Source of the DNA: Pyrrhosoma nymphula
Lineage: Eukaryota > Arthropoda > Insecta > Odonata > Coenagrionidae
NCBI GenBank assembly: GCA_963573305.1
Contig: OY754337.1
Span: 72,079,094-72,143,093, forward strand
Length of the DNA: 64,000 nt
Reading direction: 5' to 3'
Positions 10,386 through 21,839 of the stretch are shown in pieces. A model generated the notes under the pieces. The model made no database searches and was not told the DNA's origin. It saw only the letters and a list, made by a program, of their open reading frames with translations. Each line of letters starts with the position of its first letter. Position 1 is the first letter of the stretch. Position numbers and translations under genes: made by a program.

Positions 10386-11266
10386 CGCCTGAGTCCTCCC
10401 GCTTAATCGCCTCCCTATCACCGTAGTGGCCTCGCACTCACTCGCAGAACAGAACTTGCGTGGACTGATATTCGCGGTGGGTAAGCCCAAAATTCTTGGA
10501 AGGTAGCACAAACCTCACCTATCTGACCCCGGCGTGAGCAGACCTACTCAATTTCGTCCAGTTCGCGCGTGTGTAAGTGCGACGATAAAGTTAGGGAAAT
10601 CGGCTACGTCTCCCTCGTTCGACCCCACTGTAGGGTGTTGCTTATTTTTTATTTTTTCTCGGATTTTTTATTTCTACCTTTTAAAATATGCTATGGGGTA
10701 CAGAATGGATATCGTAAAAATTTCAGCCCGATTGTTTAACATTTAGAGGTCGCTCAAAGAGCATAAATGCAATAACATTCAATTTTCCCGATTTGAGGAA
10801 ATAACATCTACTTAAAGGGTAACACACAATTTTACAGTTCTTCAGGGTCGAAATTCGCTCCATTTGTATGTCCGCTCAACAGTTTTCCAGGAATTAAATA
10901 CTTTTCCGCGAGCTACAGCCGCGCGTCACACCCCTAACGGCGAGCTGGTTGCTCGCGGGCCGCATTCGCGGTCAGCTGATAGGTCCTGCACCCCTCATTC
11001 CCTTACGCCCCCCTCGCGCCTTCCCTAACGAGAGTCGGTGGAGTGAGGGAGGAGTTACTTACAAACTTGCATTGTTTTACATTTTTATAAATTAAGGAGA
11101 CTGTTTCGTTGCGATTAAACATAATAGATGGAATCATGAAGAATGATGTTTAGAGACAACTATGTGTGCGTCTTCGTACCCAAGTTTGCGTGTTTCACAC
11201 CTCCTTTAACCCCATCGCAGTCGGATTTCGAATGGTGTTGAGCAAGTATTCGGAGTCGAAACGCTA
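10386..11266. other. No recognised gene; CpG-rich patch
   Basis: A GC- and CpG-rich patch at about 10905-11045 stands out from the AT-rich surroundings and lies ~220 bp upstream of the ORF at 11267. It could be an old promoter or part of an element's 5' region. I see no defined promoter motif. Confidence 0.35.
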
Positions 11267-11836
11267 GTGCTAAAAACGATGTCGTTTATTACGCGCAAGT
11301 CTAGTGAAGTATTCCTAATCGGCGTCCCCGGAACTGTAGCCGCTTTTTTCCCGAAAAATAAGCTGCCTTTGATTCGCGAAGTGCTGCAGGTGTTCTATCA
11401 CCACCACATAACCCTGAAACAAGGAGTGCGTGCAAGTGCGAGACTAACGATGAGGTCAGTGGTCCCATTCTGGGCTGTTTTGTCGAGAATTCCAATTATT
11501 CAAGAAATACGTGGAATAGAGAAAATAGAGGCACTGTACGGTGAGCTGTTAAAACTCAAGAAAAACTCTCGACGGCGTACTACGCGACAGCTAAAGAATG
11601 AAGTGGAATTTAAAGAAAAACTGGATCAGTTGTTTGATATTGCCACCGTAAATGCTCTAGAAGTTATGCAAAATGATGAGGACAAAGTGTTCTTGAAAAT
11701 GCAGGGGCCCACTGCCAGTATTTGGGATCCTTATGAGGTGGGATTAAAAATCGAGTTAGAACACGTGCAGCGAAGATCGGTAAGGTACTTTGAAGGCCGT
11801 TATGATAATTTATTTAGTGTTACTAGCCTTCTGTAA
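11267..11836 (+). pseudogene. Chimeric ORF: unknown arthropod-type protein fused to LINE RT C-terminus
   Basis: A 189-codon ORF with two parts. Residues 1 to about 148 hold KLPLIREVLQVFYHHHITLK, a helical stretch IEKIEALYGELLKLKKNSRR, then EFKEKLDQLFDIATVNALEV and NDEDKVFLKMQ. From memory this matches an uncharacterised multicopy arthropod family with the pattern KLPT..+VL+.FF+HH...., ..LFD+AH.DAL..I...ED+.FL..QR. I know no function for it. The rest (ASIWDPYEVGLKIELEHVQR onward) aligns with ASIWDPAQKDLVRELDKIQR in the LINE at 45188-47878. So a 5'-truncated LINE landed in the older coding fragment and happens to stay in frame until TAA 11834-11836. LINE homology continues after the stop. Whether it is expressed is unknown; a decayed composite is the simplest reading. 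Confidence 0.6.
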
Positions 11837-12362
11837 TAACTGGGATGGGAATCACTTTCAGACCGTTGGTTAAAATTTAGACTTAATCTATTATGTAAAT
11901 TGCAAACCGATCTATTTCCTGACAACGTCAATAATATTTTTCGAAACCCAACATACTACGGTGGACTAGATTATGAGAATAAAATTAGGGAAATAGCCTG
12001 CAGAGCATACAGGTTTAAAACATCATTTTGCCCGCGGTCGATAAGAGAACATAATAGCTACAAATGAAACTTTAAACTAGGTTAGCCGATAGGTAGTGTA
12101 GCAAATTTGTTGATTTTCCCCCTAATGCTTGTTTCTTAACCTGCAACGTAGTACTAAGATCACGTTTCGCGTGCTTCCTACATGACTCTTTTTATTTATA
12201 TGCTTTTTGTAGTTGTAAAATGTATTAATACAAATAGTTTCTGTAGCATTGGTAGCAAACCTACAGTATAGTGCATGTTGTGATAACTCACACTCTGCCA
12301 CACACCCTTGATATGACTTACAGGGTATTGTGTACAACTTTACATGAAGATATAGATATTGT
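11712..12362 (+). mobile_element. CR1/L2-like LINE 3' fragment
   Basis: It starts at ASIWDP in the chimeric ORF and continues in another frame as LGWESLSDRWLKFRLNLLCK, IREIACRAYRFKTSFCPRSI. These parallel LGWEPLETRRLRDRLRLLEQ and FCRTDRYGNSFFPRTI of the LINE at 45188-47878. The 3' UTR shares GATAGGTAGTGTAGC with the copy at 9625-10012. The end is a decayed CACACACCCTTGA...CAGGGTATTGTGTA block. Confidence 0.8.
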
Positions 12363-13262
12363 TCCAATCCGAGCAAGGGTTAGGAGTTCGTATGACCAGA
12401 GAAGTTCGACGAGGCACAGGCTTCACAGAATTTGGTGTCACTCTTCTGCGCAGAGCATGACGTCATTGAGAGGCAATCATACAAGGGTAGTCAGACAATA
12501 CGACCAGGGGTTCTTCCAGAAGTCCCTGCAGAAGACTTTCGTTTCGTATCAGTTTGGTCGCTTATCTACACTTGCTTTCGACTTCAAGGTCTCTGCTACC
12601 AGGTGCCACCAAGTTGTGCGACACCTATACCTTCTAACAGTGTGCGTAGGAAACAGGTGCCTTTGTTTAATGCAGAGGTCAGTGTTAAGTGGACTTGGGG
12701 GAGCGAGAGTAAATTATAGATTAAAACCTTATGGCTAGGTCTTAAAATGCTTGGTTTACGTTAACCGCAAGATGAAAGCCTTTTCGTTAACTTGGGTCTA
12801 ACTGAGATTTCGGATTTTGTATGTCATACCCTGACTGCTATTTAGTTGACGTGAGCAATATTGATGGGAGATGCTATTAACTTCGGTTTTCATATCCAAC
12901 TGAAAAAATCCGAGAAAATATTTGGCCAGAGATGAAACAACTGGGTCCTAGACCTGGTAATTAAGTTTTAATAGCAGGTAGTAGGTATTGCTGACCAATA
13001 CTTATTTTCGTTATGATGAAAATCCGTTTGAAATGTGAAGCTAAAAGAATCACTTCAAAATTTCACGGAAACTTGAAGATTTGATTTATGTTTGGCAGCA
13101 GGAATCTTGAGTTGTTCCAAAGGGGTAGCAGGGATCTACCCAGAGAGCTGAGTTAGTTTTGTCATGTATGTACATATGAGTCGTATCAAGTAAACTCGCT
13201 TGACTTAGCACAAGAAAGAAAGCAAGACGTTGCTACGGAGTTTGAGTGCAGAAACTTGAATT
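12363..13262. other. No recognised feature
   Basis: Open frames here (the longest ending near 12738) have low-complexity or unbiased composition and match nothing I know. Confidence 0.5.
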
Positions 13263-14452
13263 GCGGAGACGATCTGTTTTAGTGGTAGCAAAACATGGTG
13301 GCAGTTGCGCAGAAGGTCATTTTAGCGGCAGAGTTCACTTCCTACAAACTGGCTTCCCACGGAGGCTTAAGGTAGTCTCCGTGTTATACTACCGTGGGTT
13401 CAAAGCTTCAATGCCAGCTTAAAAATGCTAAATATGTTATTAAAGTCAACTTTTTAGCCGTCTGTGACCCTTAATCTACTGGCCATTAAGCTCTATATGG
13501 CTCTAAAATAAAAAAAATTGTTTATAAGAACTTCTCCGATGGTTTGCAAACATATAAATAATAAAGTAAAAAACCTTTTTTACATTATTTATTTTTTTAT
13601 TATCCGTATTTTACTTTTATTATTTTACATATTTTACCTAACGGTTTTTACTTTATTATATTTATTAGCTCTAAGAGCTCACTTTCATTTCAGGGTTTCA
13701 AGCAATTAAAGTGTATTTTTATCCAGCTTTGTTTGAACCGTAAACACTGTCGTGAAATGCACTATTGGCACATTCCCGCCCTCTCGAGTTAAAATGCAGC
13801 CATGTAGGCAGCGTTGCCTGCCCTGTGCTGCCCTCTCCCCTCTGCTCCTTAGCCACCTCCTTCCATACGAGGCTACCCCTCCTTAAGGTTGTTGGAGCGA
13901 ATTTGGTTTAGGAACAGATTTGCGGGAAACTTCGCATTTCTCAAAAGTAATATTTACTGCTGAAAGAGAAAGAAATTGCATAATACCGATTTTGTTTTTA
14001 GGCAATCCAATGCTATTTTTAGACGTAATCTAATGGCCCATGACATATATTTTATTATAATTTGATTATATTTGTAAATATTTTCTTCTATACGCGAAAT
14101 AATTAATTTCTTGTTATTATAACCGTCGCTAAAAAATATCAAGGCCGAATCCAATATTCAAAAACAAAATTTTAATATAATTTAGAATACCACGCCGAAA
14201 ACTCAAGTCATAACATAAAAATGTAGATTAAAATTATTTTATCATTTCCATTACTGCCTTTATGGTGAGTTCCACCGCATAAGCAGATGTACTTTAATGA
14301 CATGTGGCCCAAAAATTTTTTTAAGCTTTAAAAATAATGAAAATGTTCACTAAATGACCCACAATTACCGCTCCAGCCACCTTAACGTCATGCTTCGTCA
14401 CGTTGACTACCACCATGTTTCGCGACCACTGTACAGAGGCTTTCGTCTCCCG
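13263..14452. mobile_element. Candidate DNA element with ~45-bp terminal inverted repeats
   Basis: The left arm (13263-13307) reads GCGGAGACGA...AGTGGTAGCAAAACATGGTG. The complement of the right arm (about 14403-14452) reads GGGAGACGA...AGTGGTCGCGAAACATGGTG. With one small gap the arms agree at about 80 percent. No transposase frame is present and no clear TSD was found. The family is undetermined. Confidence 0.5.
13883..14385. mobile_element. Candidate TTAA-flanked MITE
   Basis: TTAA at both ends is followed inward by GGTTGTTGGAGCG (left) and GGTGGCTGGAGCG (right, complement). The interior is AT-rich and non-coding. It would be nested inside the 13263-14452 inverted-repeat element. TTAA is the target of piggyBac-type elements, but the termini alone do not prove that family. 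Confidence 0.4.
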
Positions 14453-15620
14453 AGGAAGTAAGAAACATTTTAATCCTCTGAGTTAGAAGTGGTAAACCAA
14501 GTGTAGGCTTGTTAATTGTAGCTCAGGTTTCGCAGTAATATTAAATTTATTAGTGACTAAATCCTTCTATGCTACACAATTTATAGACAAAATGCATTGA
14601 AAATGACGTATTAACCATTGAAATCGATCGGTGAAGTAAATTGAATGACATTTTTGTGTAACAGTGCAATGTTTATTTTTTTGGCTGTATGGTTACCATA
14701 ATCTTGAAGTTCAATCTTAGGTAGCTCACGTGATATAAAGAGGACATTCTACTTCGCCTCATGCAGCACCTCAGGTCTCATAATTACCGAAGGAATGCAA
14801 CTGCTGCTCTTGTAATGAACAGACTCACTGTTTACGCATTACAAGTTCAGTTCATGTAATAAATAGAAACCACATCAGAAAATAATAGTAAGTTGGATTA
14901 CTCAGGTTTCAGTAACTCACATTGCATTTTTTATTGCTGATCTCAAAAAGAAATATGAGTCAGGAGAAGTTATGAGCCCAATAAAAATTTCTTGGTAAAT
15001 GCTTTTATATCGAGGCGTTTAAAAAATATTATTATATCTGTTAATGTGAAATATATATATTAGTTATTCCTAAACCATGGAACTTAAAATTTTGAAGCAA
15101 ACTTTAAATAATGTAATTTAATGAAAATTTAGTACTTTACATATGTGTATTTTATCTTTGAATTTATACAAAGAATATTATCGTGGTTTTCATCATTCTA
15201 TATGTTACTACCAGTATTATATACCAAGTTTCTTCCTCTCAAAGGAAAAGAACTGCTACGCTTCATTTTATTTATCAATTTAAGAGTTTTGTCCTCAATT
15301 TTATGGTCCTATTTTTATCCCCATCTTTATCTGAAGCAATAAACAGCGGTGACGATTACACCCCTAATTCTTGGATTTATCACACTTCTGGTCCCTGTGA
15401 CCTGAGAGAGCCCACATCCAGATCTCATTTAAGTAAATAGTCGCAATTTCAGTTTACCATTCCGCCTTCATGAAAAGACGGCTTTTGTTTTTTTCCCACA
15501 TTAAAGTTTCGCGCACACCAAATATCGGGAAGTTGGATTACTTGGATTTCAATCAGTATTATCTAACCTATACCCTAATTTCTTTTAGTTTTGACCCGTA
15601 ATTACGAAAATAAAACAACA
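14453..15620. other. No recognised feature
   Basis: AT-rich sequence without recognisable coding or repeat structure. Short overlapping open frames at 15145-15440 have no motif. Confidence 0.5.
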
Positions 15621-15720
15621 GCTATAGCTAGTTCTTATCCGAAGGCTAGCTATAAGTAGTTTTCATCCGAAGGCTAGCTATAAGTAGTTTTCATCCGAAG
15701 ACCAGACAACTATAAGAAGT
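15621..15720. repeat. 28-bp tandem repeat
   Basis: Two identical 28-bp units (15645-15672 and 15673-15700, each GCTAGCTATAAGTAG...CATCCGAAG) are flanked by a diverged unit on the left (15621-15644) and a partial one on the right. Confidence 0.9.
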
Positions 15721-16044
15721 AATGCATTGATGATAACTTAGCTAACCAAATATTTTTTCTCCTGAGGAATACGTTTAATTCTATGGTTAAAACCACACAC
15801 TTCTCAAAACTGGGTTTAGCAAATATTCCATCGAATTGTCCAGGACTTTTTTTCCCCGAGACGTTCTCAATTTGTGCACCATCAGTTAAGTGTAGGACTG
15901 GTCAAATTTCTACCTTACAAGAAATAATCTAACGCACATTTCCAGTGCCTTCTCCCCTTCTTTGCTTTTACCCCCAGTCCGTGCGGCATGGGTGAGATGC
16001 CAAGAGAGCTTGATATTAAAAATATACAATACATGATCTACATC

Positions 16045-16215
16045 ATGGTTAATCATTGTAATGCCGGCGACGGTGGCGGCGGGGTGAAGTCCTGGCCGGC
16101 TAACCCAAAGGTCGCGGGTTCGAGTCCCGCCAGGGGAGGATTTTTCACCTCCCAGGCCATGGTTGTGCGTGTCGTCCTATATTTACGAGCAAACTGTTGC
16201 TCAGAATTAAGGGTC
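16045..16215 (+). mobile_element. tRNA-derived SINE, family B
   Basis: A tRNA-like head is seen, with GGTCGCGGGTTCGAGTCCC as the B box and T-arm and GTGGCGGCGGGGTGAAGTCC upstream. A tRNA-unrelated body follows (ATTTTTCACCTCCCAGGCC). Diverged minus-strand copies lie at 24190-24280 and 43445-43535, so this is a SINE and not a tRNA gene. Confidence 0.7.
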
Positions 16216-17034
16216 ATTATTTTATTATTATTGTGGAAAACTATTTCTAAAAAGAGAACATAACTCCTTGTAACAATACGCGCTGTATGCTTAAAAATAC
16301 TACTTTGTTGAAAACGTATTATGATTATTATAATTTAGGTGACAAAGGGTTGGCCAAATATATTATACCAATTACAATTAATTGCATACCTATGCAAATA
16401 CATAATCTAAAATATTTAGCAAAAATTAAGAAGAAGGTCAAAGAATGGTTAATATGCGAAATTAGGATTCTGTAATTACTTACAATAATCTGTTGTACTT
16501 ATGGCAAAGATATATTTTTCCTTATTTTCGTTTCCAAGTTTTGTTAATTTTTTCAATGCCATTATATTGTTATTTTTTGCCTTTTACAAGTGTTAACTGA
16601 ATTGTAATTATTCTACTTCAACAGGTCAAAGATATTTGTAACATGCCACTTTGCATCAATATTATGGAACCTCCTGACAAACTATGTGGCTTAGATGGAC
16701 CAAGATTATATATGCAATAAAGGGATTTAAAAAACATAAAAATAAAAAATGACTGAGGTACTATGTACCTAATTAATGGAATGTGGGGGGTTATACCGTT
16801 AATTTTCTCCGAATATTAAGTACGACAATGGAGTGAACTATTTGGCAAAATCCATTACAACTAAGACCTGAGTGGTAAACTTAGCTATAGGAGAGGCGAC
16901 CGATGACTGAAATCATTTGTGCCATTACCAATGGGCTCGTAGGATAAGAATTGTTTCAAAATAAAAGGTGCTTTTTTAGAAATTTAAAGTATTACACCTG
17001 ACTCATCTATCTGGGATCTTGAGTCAAAATGTAC
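16216..17034. other. No recognised feature
   Basis: AT-rich, non-coding by eye. Confidence 0.5.
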
Positions 17035-17105
17035 GGGATGCGATCGCGGGCCTTTGAAATGGGAAACCAGTACTCCTTCCGCTACGCCATCCGATCCTCG
17101 TTAAT
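17035..17105 (-). mobile_element. SINE family A fragment
   Basis: The complement contains GGAGTACTGGTTTCCCATTT, the family-A head (consensus GCTAGAGTACTGGCTTCCCA). Only ~70 bp remain. Confidence 0.5.
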
Positions 17106-18027
17106 ATTTTATTGACGTTTAATTCCTAAGACAGGTGATGAAGGGGATATATTTATTGGAATACATAACTTCGATGAGCCAGGACTCGGACGTACTACTA
17201 TTAAAAGCAATTAATTACGAAAATACATGTAAAAGTCTTCCGTATCGGATATAAACCGTGAATGCAGCGATTGGTTTGTTGTTCAGCCCTATTCGTAAGT
17301 GTTTCACAGTTAAATTCTTACTTAGTTTTATTCGCAATGCATGTTATAAATATTTTACAACAAAATTAGTGGAATTCAGTTCATTCCGCCCTCAGACTTC
17401 ACATAGCAACAGTTTAAATCTATCCTGAACTCAGCGAAAGCGTTTCGTTCCCAAAAAGAGCAAAATGCAGAGTCACTTCAAGGGTGGTTGCCCAAGGGTC
17501 AAATGGAGAGTCAAGAAAGTGACCAGATCTTTCCGTGTATCACGGCCAATTTTGGCGTTGATTTCTCTACCATATTGTCCTGGTTTGGGAGGATTACAAC
17601 ACATTTCTTATCTCTAACTCCGTCCACTTTCCCCGGTCTTTCCAATCCGATGAAAAATTCTGAGAGCTGTCAACTGCATCAAAATATGTATCCCGCGCCG
17701 GTCACGTGAACAAGAACACTCATGACGGTGAGATGAGCACCGATTCTATACTTGACAACGCTGAAGTATTTTTTTTACATGTTTTCCCCCGTCAACACTA
17801 ACTTAAAATTTGGCTGGCCCGATACAAGCTTTTCAGAAACTGTCCGATTCAGATAATTTACTCTCCGATATTTCGGAAACGTAATTGTACCCTCTGAATG
17901 CACACGGCAGCGTCGCGAAATTTTGAAAAATTAACAAATGAGAATTTTTTAGTTTTGTCACTCTCACAATTAAGGTGACTAAGCAACAACACAACCATTC
18001 CCGTCCACCTAAGTCGTAGCGGCGAAT
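17106..18027. other. No recognised feature
   Basis: No coding or repeat signal that I can support. The open frame at 17488-17709 has no motif. Confidence 0.45.
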
Positions 18028-18187
18028 AAGTGTAAACTCATTCCTTGTGTAGGCTTCCGCGGGTTGATGAGTATGAAGATAAATTTCTTCCGGGTATTAC
18101 ACCGCGTAGGTCCATTGTTCAGTCCCTGAACAATGGACCTACGCGGTGTAATACCCGGAAGAAATGTATCTTCAAGTGTAAACTCAT
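18028..18187. repeat. Near-perfect 47-bp-arm foldback between 14-bp direct repeats
   Basis: Left arm 18075-18121 and right arm 18127-18173 are reverse complements with one mismatch in 47, around a 5-nt loop (GTCCC). The direct repeat AAGTGTAAACTCAT occurs at 18028-18041 and again at 18174-18187, directly after the right arm. Transcribed, it would form a long hairpin RNA. Confidence 0.95.
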
Positions 18188-18726
18188 ATTACGCGAGTGT
18201 TATGACGGAGAAATTGTGAAAAGATTTCTGGCAATAATTATGTTTTTACCAGCCTTTTCACAATTTCTTTAATAAATGTCGATATTCTTTCGTTGTAGCT
18301 ACATAATAAAATCGAGAGAAATGATACTATGGCCATTAAAGGATATGGCCACAATCACGTCTAATTGGACTAGCAATCGGATTTCTTAATCAACCACTTC
18401 CTGTCTAAGAGAAATTTCCTTGCCATATATTTTACAATCAATAATAGTGAAACAAATATTAATGGTATATAAAATTTTGGGAAGTAAACCATCAAAATTA
18501 CATTAAGTACTGAAAACCTTATTTCTACCTTGAATAATACAACCAGGTTTTTAAATAATTACCCCAAGCTTCTTCTTTTTAATAACTTCCATGAATTTTG
18601 ATACATCCACAGATATAATTCCTTATTTTTAACATTCTGGGCAATTTGAATTGTTGCCACCAGCTCTTAGTTTCTATGGTGGTGTTACTTCCTCAATGAA
18701 AATTGGCTGAGAGAATTTAAATGTCT
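18188..18726. other. No recognised feature
   Basis: AT-rich, no coding signal. Confidence 0.5.
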
Positions 18727-19290
18727 TTAAGGATGTTCCACCGCGACTGTGTGAGTCAAAAAAAATACTAAATTCCACATTTTTTGTATTTTGTCCAAAA
18801 ATATCCTGCTCTCGCTGATGAAATGCGTTACCTATAGAAACCCAAAAGTAAGGTACAAAATATGCAGATTATTCCACGAATGTATTTTAAATGAGCTCTA
18901 TTTCCCAGCTATAGGAGCCGACTGCAGCGCCATTTCCTACGAATTACCGCATTTTGACTTCAATTACGGCAGTAATTCCCTAATAACTAAAAAAAATAAG
19001 GTGGTAAGATGCCTATATTTTATTTTTATTCAATTTCTCTGGATTATTTCCTTCTCATGAATAGTTTTCCGAAAAAATTGAATTTATATTTTATGGAAAA
19101 ATACTATTTTCCCCCGCGTTTCTCTCATTCCCCATTGAACACCATGTAATTTCAAGTTCAATTATAGAATAGAATAGCGTGGAAAGGTATTATTTTGTTG
19201 TTCATATCAGATAGAAGACAACTTTTTCTACAAGTAGACAGTATATGAATACAATGACTTTTAAGTCATTTCACGGTGGAACCACCTTAA
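18727..19290. mobile_element. TTAA-flanked MITE, 564 bp
   Basis: The ends are TTAA plus GGATGTTCCACCGCGA (left) and TTAA plus GGTGGTTCCACCGTGA (right, complement), 13 of 16 matching. The interior is AT-rich and non-coding. The TTAA duplication fits a piggyBac-like target preference; family assignment is an inference. Confidence 0.6.
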
Positions 19291-19768
19291 CGGATATACT
19301 CATTGAATGAGTTTCGAAGTTTAATGCGAGACAAATCAATATTCACTTCTGATGGAAGTATAAATATTAATAAATAACCTCCGATCGAAAATGATAATAA
19401 AGAAAGAAGACTTCATATATATTTACTTTGCATTTTGAGAGCGGATGTTTCGTGCCAAATTACTAGTGATCTATTGGGAAGTTTTGTTAAATACCTGTTC
19501 TGTCCTTATAGGATTTTTACATTGGGATTAAATGATCAAGGATGAGAGTAGAACGTAGATAATGCGGTCGACAGAGACTGAGATGAACCTACGACTCTCA
19601 CGACACTACTTAGAAGATCGAATTTATTCCCACGTCATGTTAAGCCACAGCTACCACCTAAGTTCTAGCAATGCATTGATTGTCTACAGATCGGAGGTTA
19701 CTGATGTTTTTTTATCTTTTTAAAAAAAAGCAAGTGCAGACGCGTTCGTTAGCTTAAAAAAACTAGGC
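19291..19768. other. No recognised feature
   Basis: No supported gene or repeat. Confidence 0.5.
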
Positions 19769-19840
19769 ATAGGGGACCTTATAAATTTAAAGTAGGTGAG
19801 TGGACCCATAGGGGACCACTCACCTACTTTAAATTTATAA
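19769..19840. repeat. Perfect 25-bp-arm hairpin with direct repeat
   Basis: Arms at 19779-19803 and 19816-19840 are exact reverse complements around a 12-nt loop. CATAGGGGACC sits both left of the left arm (19769-19779) and in the loop (19807-19817), as if a template switch had copied the unit back. Confidence 0.95.
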
Positions 19841-20165
19841 TCCTCCACCATTCCGTTGCGCTGCTCGCTGGCTTCTTGCTGTATCACTCTGGAACCCGCC
19901 TACGAGAACAGCTGGGAACAAAAAGAACCTCAGATGTGATGACATCACATGGTGACATCTGTCGAGCGTCGTTAAGTCCACAGCGCCCTGCCAACAGAAG
20001 GGATGTACTCCTTGTTTTTTCCTGTTAACCTTGGCCTTGTCGTGACGTGAAGTTGATCTTATTGTTTGGAAGGCCAAACTCACAAACTACATCTCCAAGT
20101 TTTATCGGCTTCCTCAGCCACTAGCTCACAATCATTAATGGACCTCGGCATTTTTGGGAGTCTGT

Positions 20166-20255
20166 TCCTTATACGCAGAGTAACGGCACGTATTTTCAGT
20201 TGAGAGGTAGAGAGGAAGTGTAACTAAGGATTCCTTTGAAGGAGTAATGATTCTT
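20166..20255 (+). repeat. Dispersed ~85-bp repeat, shared with pogo-like MITE
   Basis: CCTTATACGCAGAGTAACGG through AGGATTCCTTTGAAGGAGTA is nearly identical to 21250-21347 inside the pogo-like element. It may be a fragment of another copy of that element; no TA-flanked termini are visible here. Confidence 0.7.
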
Positions 20256-21199
20256 TCAACAAAATTGATCATCTACCTATGCTCTTGTAAAATTTTGGAA
20301 TAATGAAAATTTTAAAAAATTTTTATTTATGGTATCTGTTATTACTCAAATGGTACATCACGTATAATTTAACCTTGGTCTAGAAAAAGTAAAGTATTCG
20401 CTAACTTTTAAGATTCAATGCTGGTTGATGGCTATATATATTTTATCAAGACCATTGTTCCCTTCAATTGGCAGAGAAAACATTCCAGTTATATGAATAT
20501 CTGTTTCGACTACATACGTGATCAGTCTCATTTATTGAGCGAGAATTTAGATGGCAGTTGAGTAATTGACCCATGAACACCGAAACTCACAAACAATTCT
20601 TCTTCATAAATTTTGAGGAGTCAGTTACCAATTCCAGAAGTCTTTCGCAGAAATCCAAGTTGTTGATTACTCGCATCATCTAGATAGAAATTCCACTTAG
20701 TGTTGCTGAAAAAGTCCCAGATAGTAAACTTATTTATTATAAAACCGAGTCTCTTGGCCCATATGTTAACCAATCATGGTCGAACGTATACGAGGAATTC
20801 AGTGACTTTTGGTAACTGACTGCTCGAACTACGTCAAACGCCACAATAACACATCGACAACGAAATATTTGACGACGGAATTGATATTTCATTAGCTTTT
20901 CACCATCGTTCTAGCTGTATAATAGAACAGTTGATAGTAGCATCTCCAACCTGCCTACATTTTTCTTAGGAAAATGGGGAAAAACTCGCTGTAGAGGAAA
21001 GAGTACCTACTGGCTACCATTACGTGGAGCCGGTTTCAAACCCGAACGTGTCAAATATTTGTTACCAGAATCTCAATACCTACTTGGGTACCTTGTGGAG
21101 AGCACTTAAAGTATAGTATTGATCCCGTTGAATCGGACGTTAAATTGTTGATCTGGAAATCAGAAAAAAATGAACTGAATCTAGTGGCTAGAGCTGTAG
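20256..21199. other. No recognised feature
   Basis: No coding signal or shared repeat found. Confidence 0.5.
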
Positions 21200-21201
21200 T
21201 A

Positions 21202-21668
21202 CAATAAAACCCCTATAAACGGACACCTCTCGGACAGTAGGCATACAAATCCTTATACGCAGAGTAGCGGCACGTATTTTCCCTTGTATTTTTAGTTGAG
21301 AGGATGGAGAGGAAGTGTAACTAAGGATTCCTTTGAAGGAGTAATGATTGGCAGAATTGCATGCAACTTTAATTGGCCAGACCGTCTTACATACGGACAA
21401 TCCAACTTAAGGCCACGGACACCTTTTATTAACCATTTTTTTTTCTGTTTTTAATTTTTTCCACTTTTTTGTTTTTAATTATATGTAATTCCACGAAAAA
21501 ACGTTTTGGGTATTCGTAAATTTCTTTCAGATTTTGATACATCACCTTCATCCACGAGGAAGAGTGTACATATGAACGTGTTTGTTTTAACCTCTTACTT
21601 AAAGACACCCCTCACTAAAGGGCATATTCTATTGGATCACTACTGTCCGTAAGATATTAGTTTTACTG
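21202..21668. mobile_element. Non-autonomous pogo-like (Tc1/mariner) element
   Basis: TA duplicates flank the element (21200-21201 and 21669-21670). The left terminus is CAATAAAACCCCTATAAACG and the right terminus, complemented, is CAGTAAAACTAATATCTTAC. The CAGTAAAACC.CTATAAACGGACACC type of end is familiar from pogo/Tigger-like elements. There is no transposase frame in 467 bp. Confidence 0.65.
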
Positions 21669-21839
21669 TACTTAAGTGTAACGGGCCTCGCAGACAGGGG
21701 AAACACTCAAGATAAATAGAAGAATCACTCCTCCAAACTCGAGCAGAGCCAAGCGATGTTTATCTACGGTGACTGAGCGGAAACCGGTGTTTCCATCATT
21801 GCAAGCCTTTGCAAGTGGCTAGAATACCGGCAGATTGGT

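Noticed and set aside
10905..11045. CpG-island promoter of a host gene
   Set aside because: Only a short GC-rich patch; the downstream ORF is a composite of repeat remnants and no initiator or splice structure is evident.
12271..12738. 155-codon plus-strand ORF
   Set aside because: It begins inside a LINE 3' UTR and has no motif or codon pattern that I can support.
16070..16140. Possible genuine tRNA gene
   Set aside because: B box and A-like box are present, but no proper acceptor stem closes, and diverged copies with the same extra sequence occur at 24190 and 43445: a SINE.
17488..17709. 73-codon ORF as small gene
   Set aside because: No motif, no homologous second copy, and similar random frames occur throughout.
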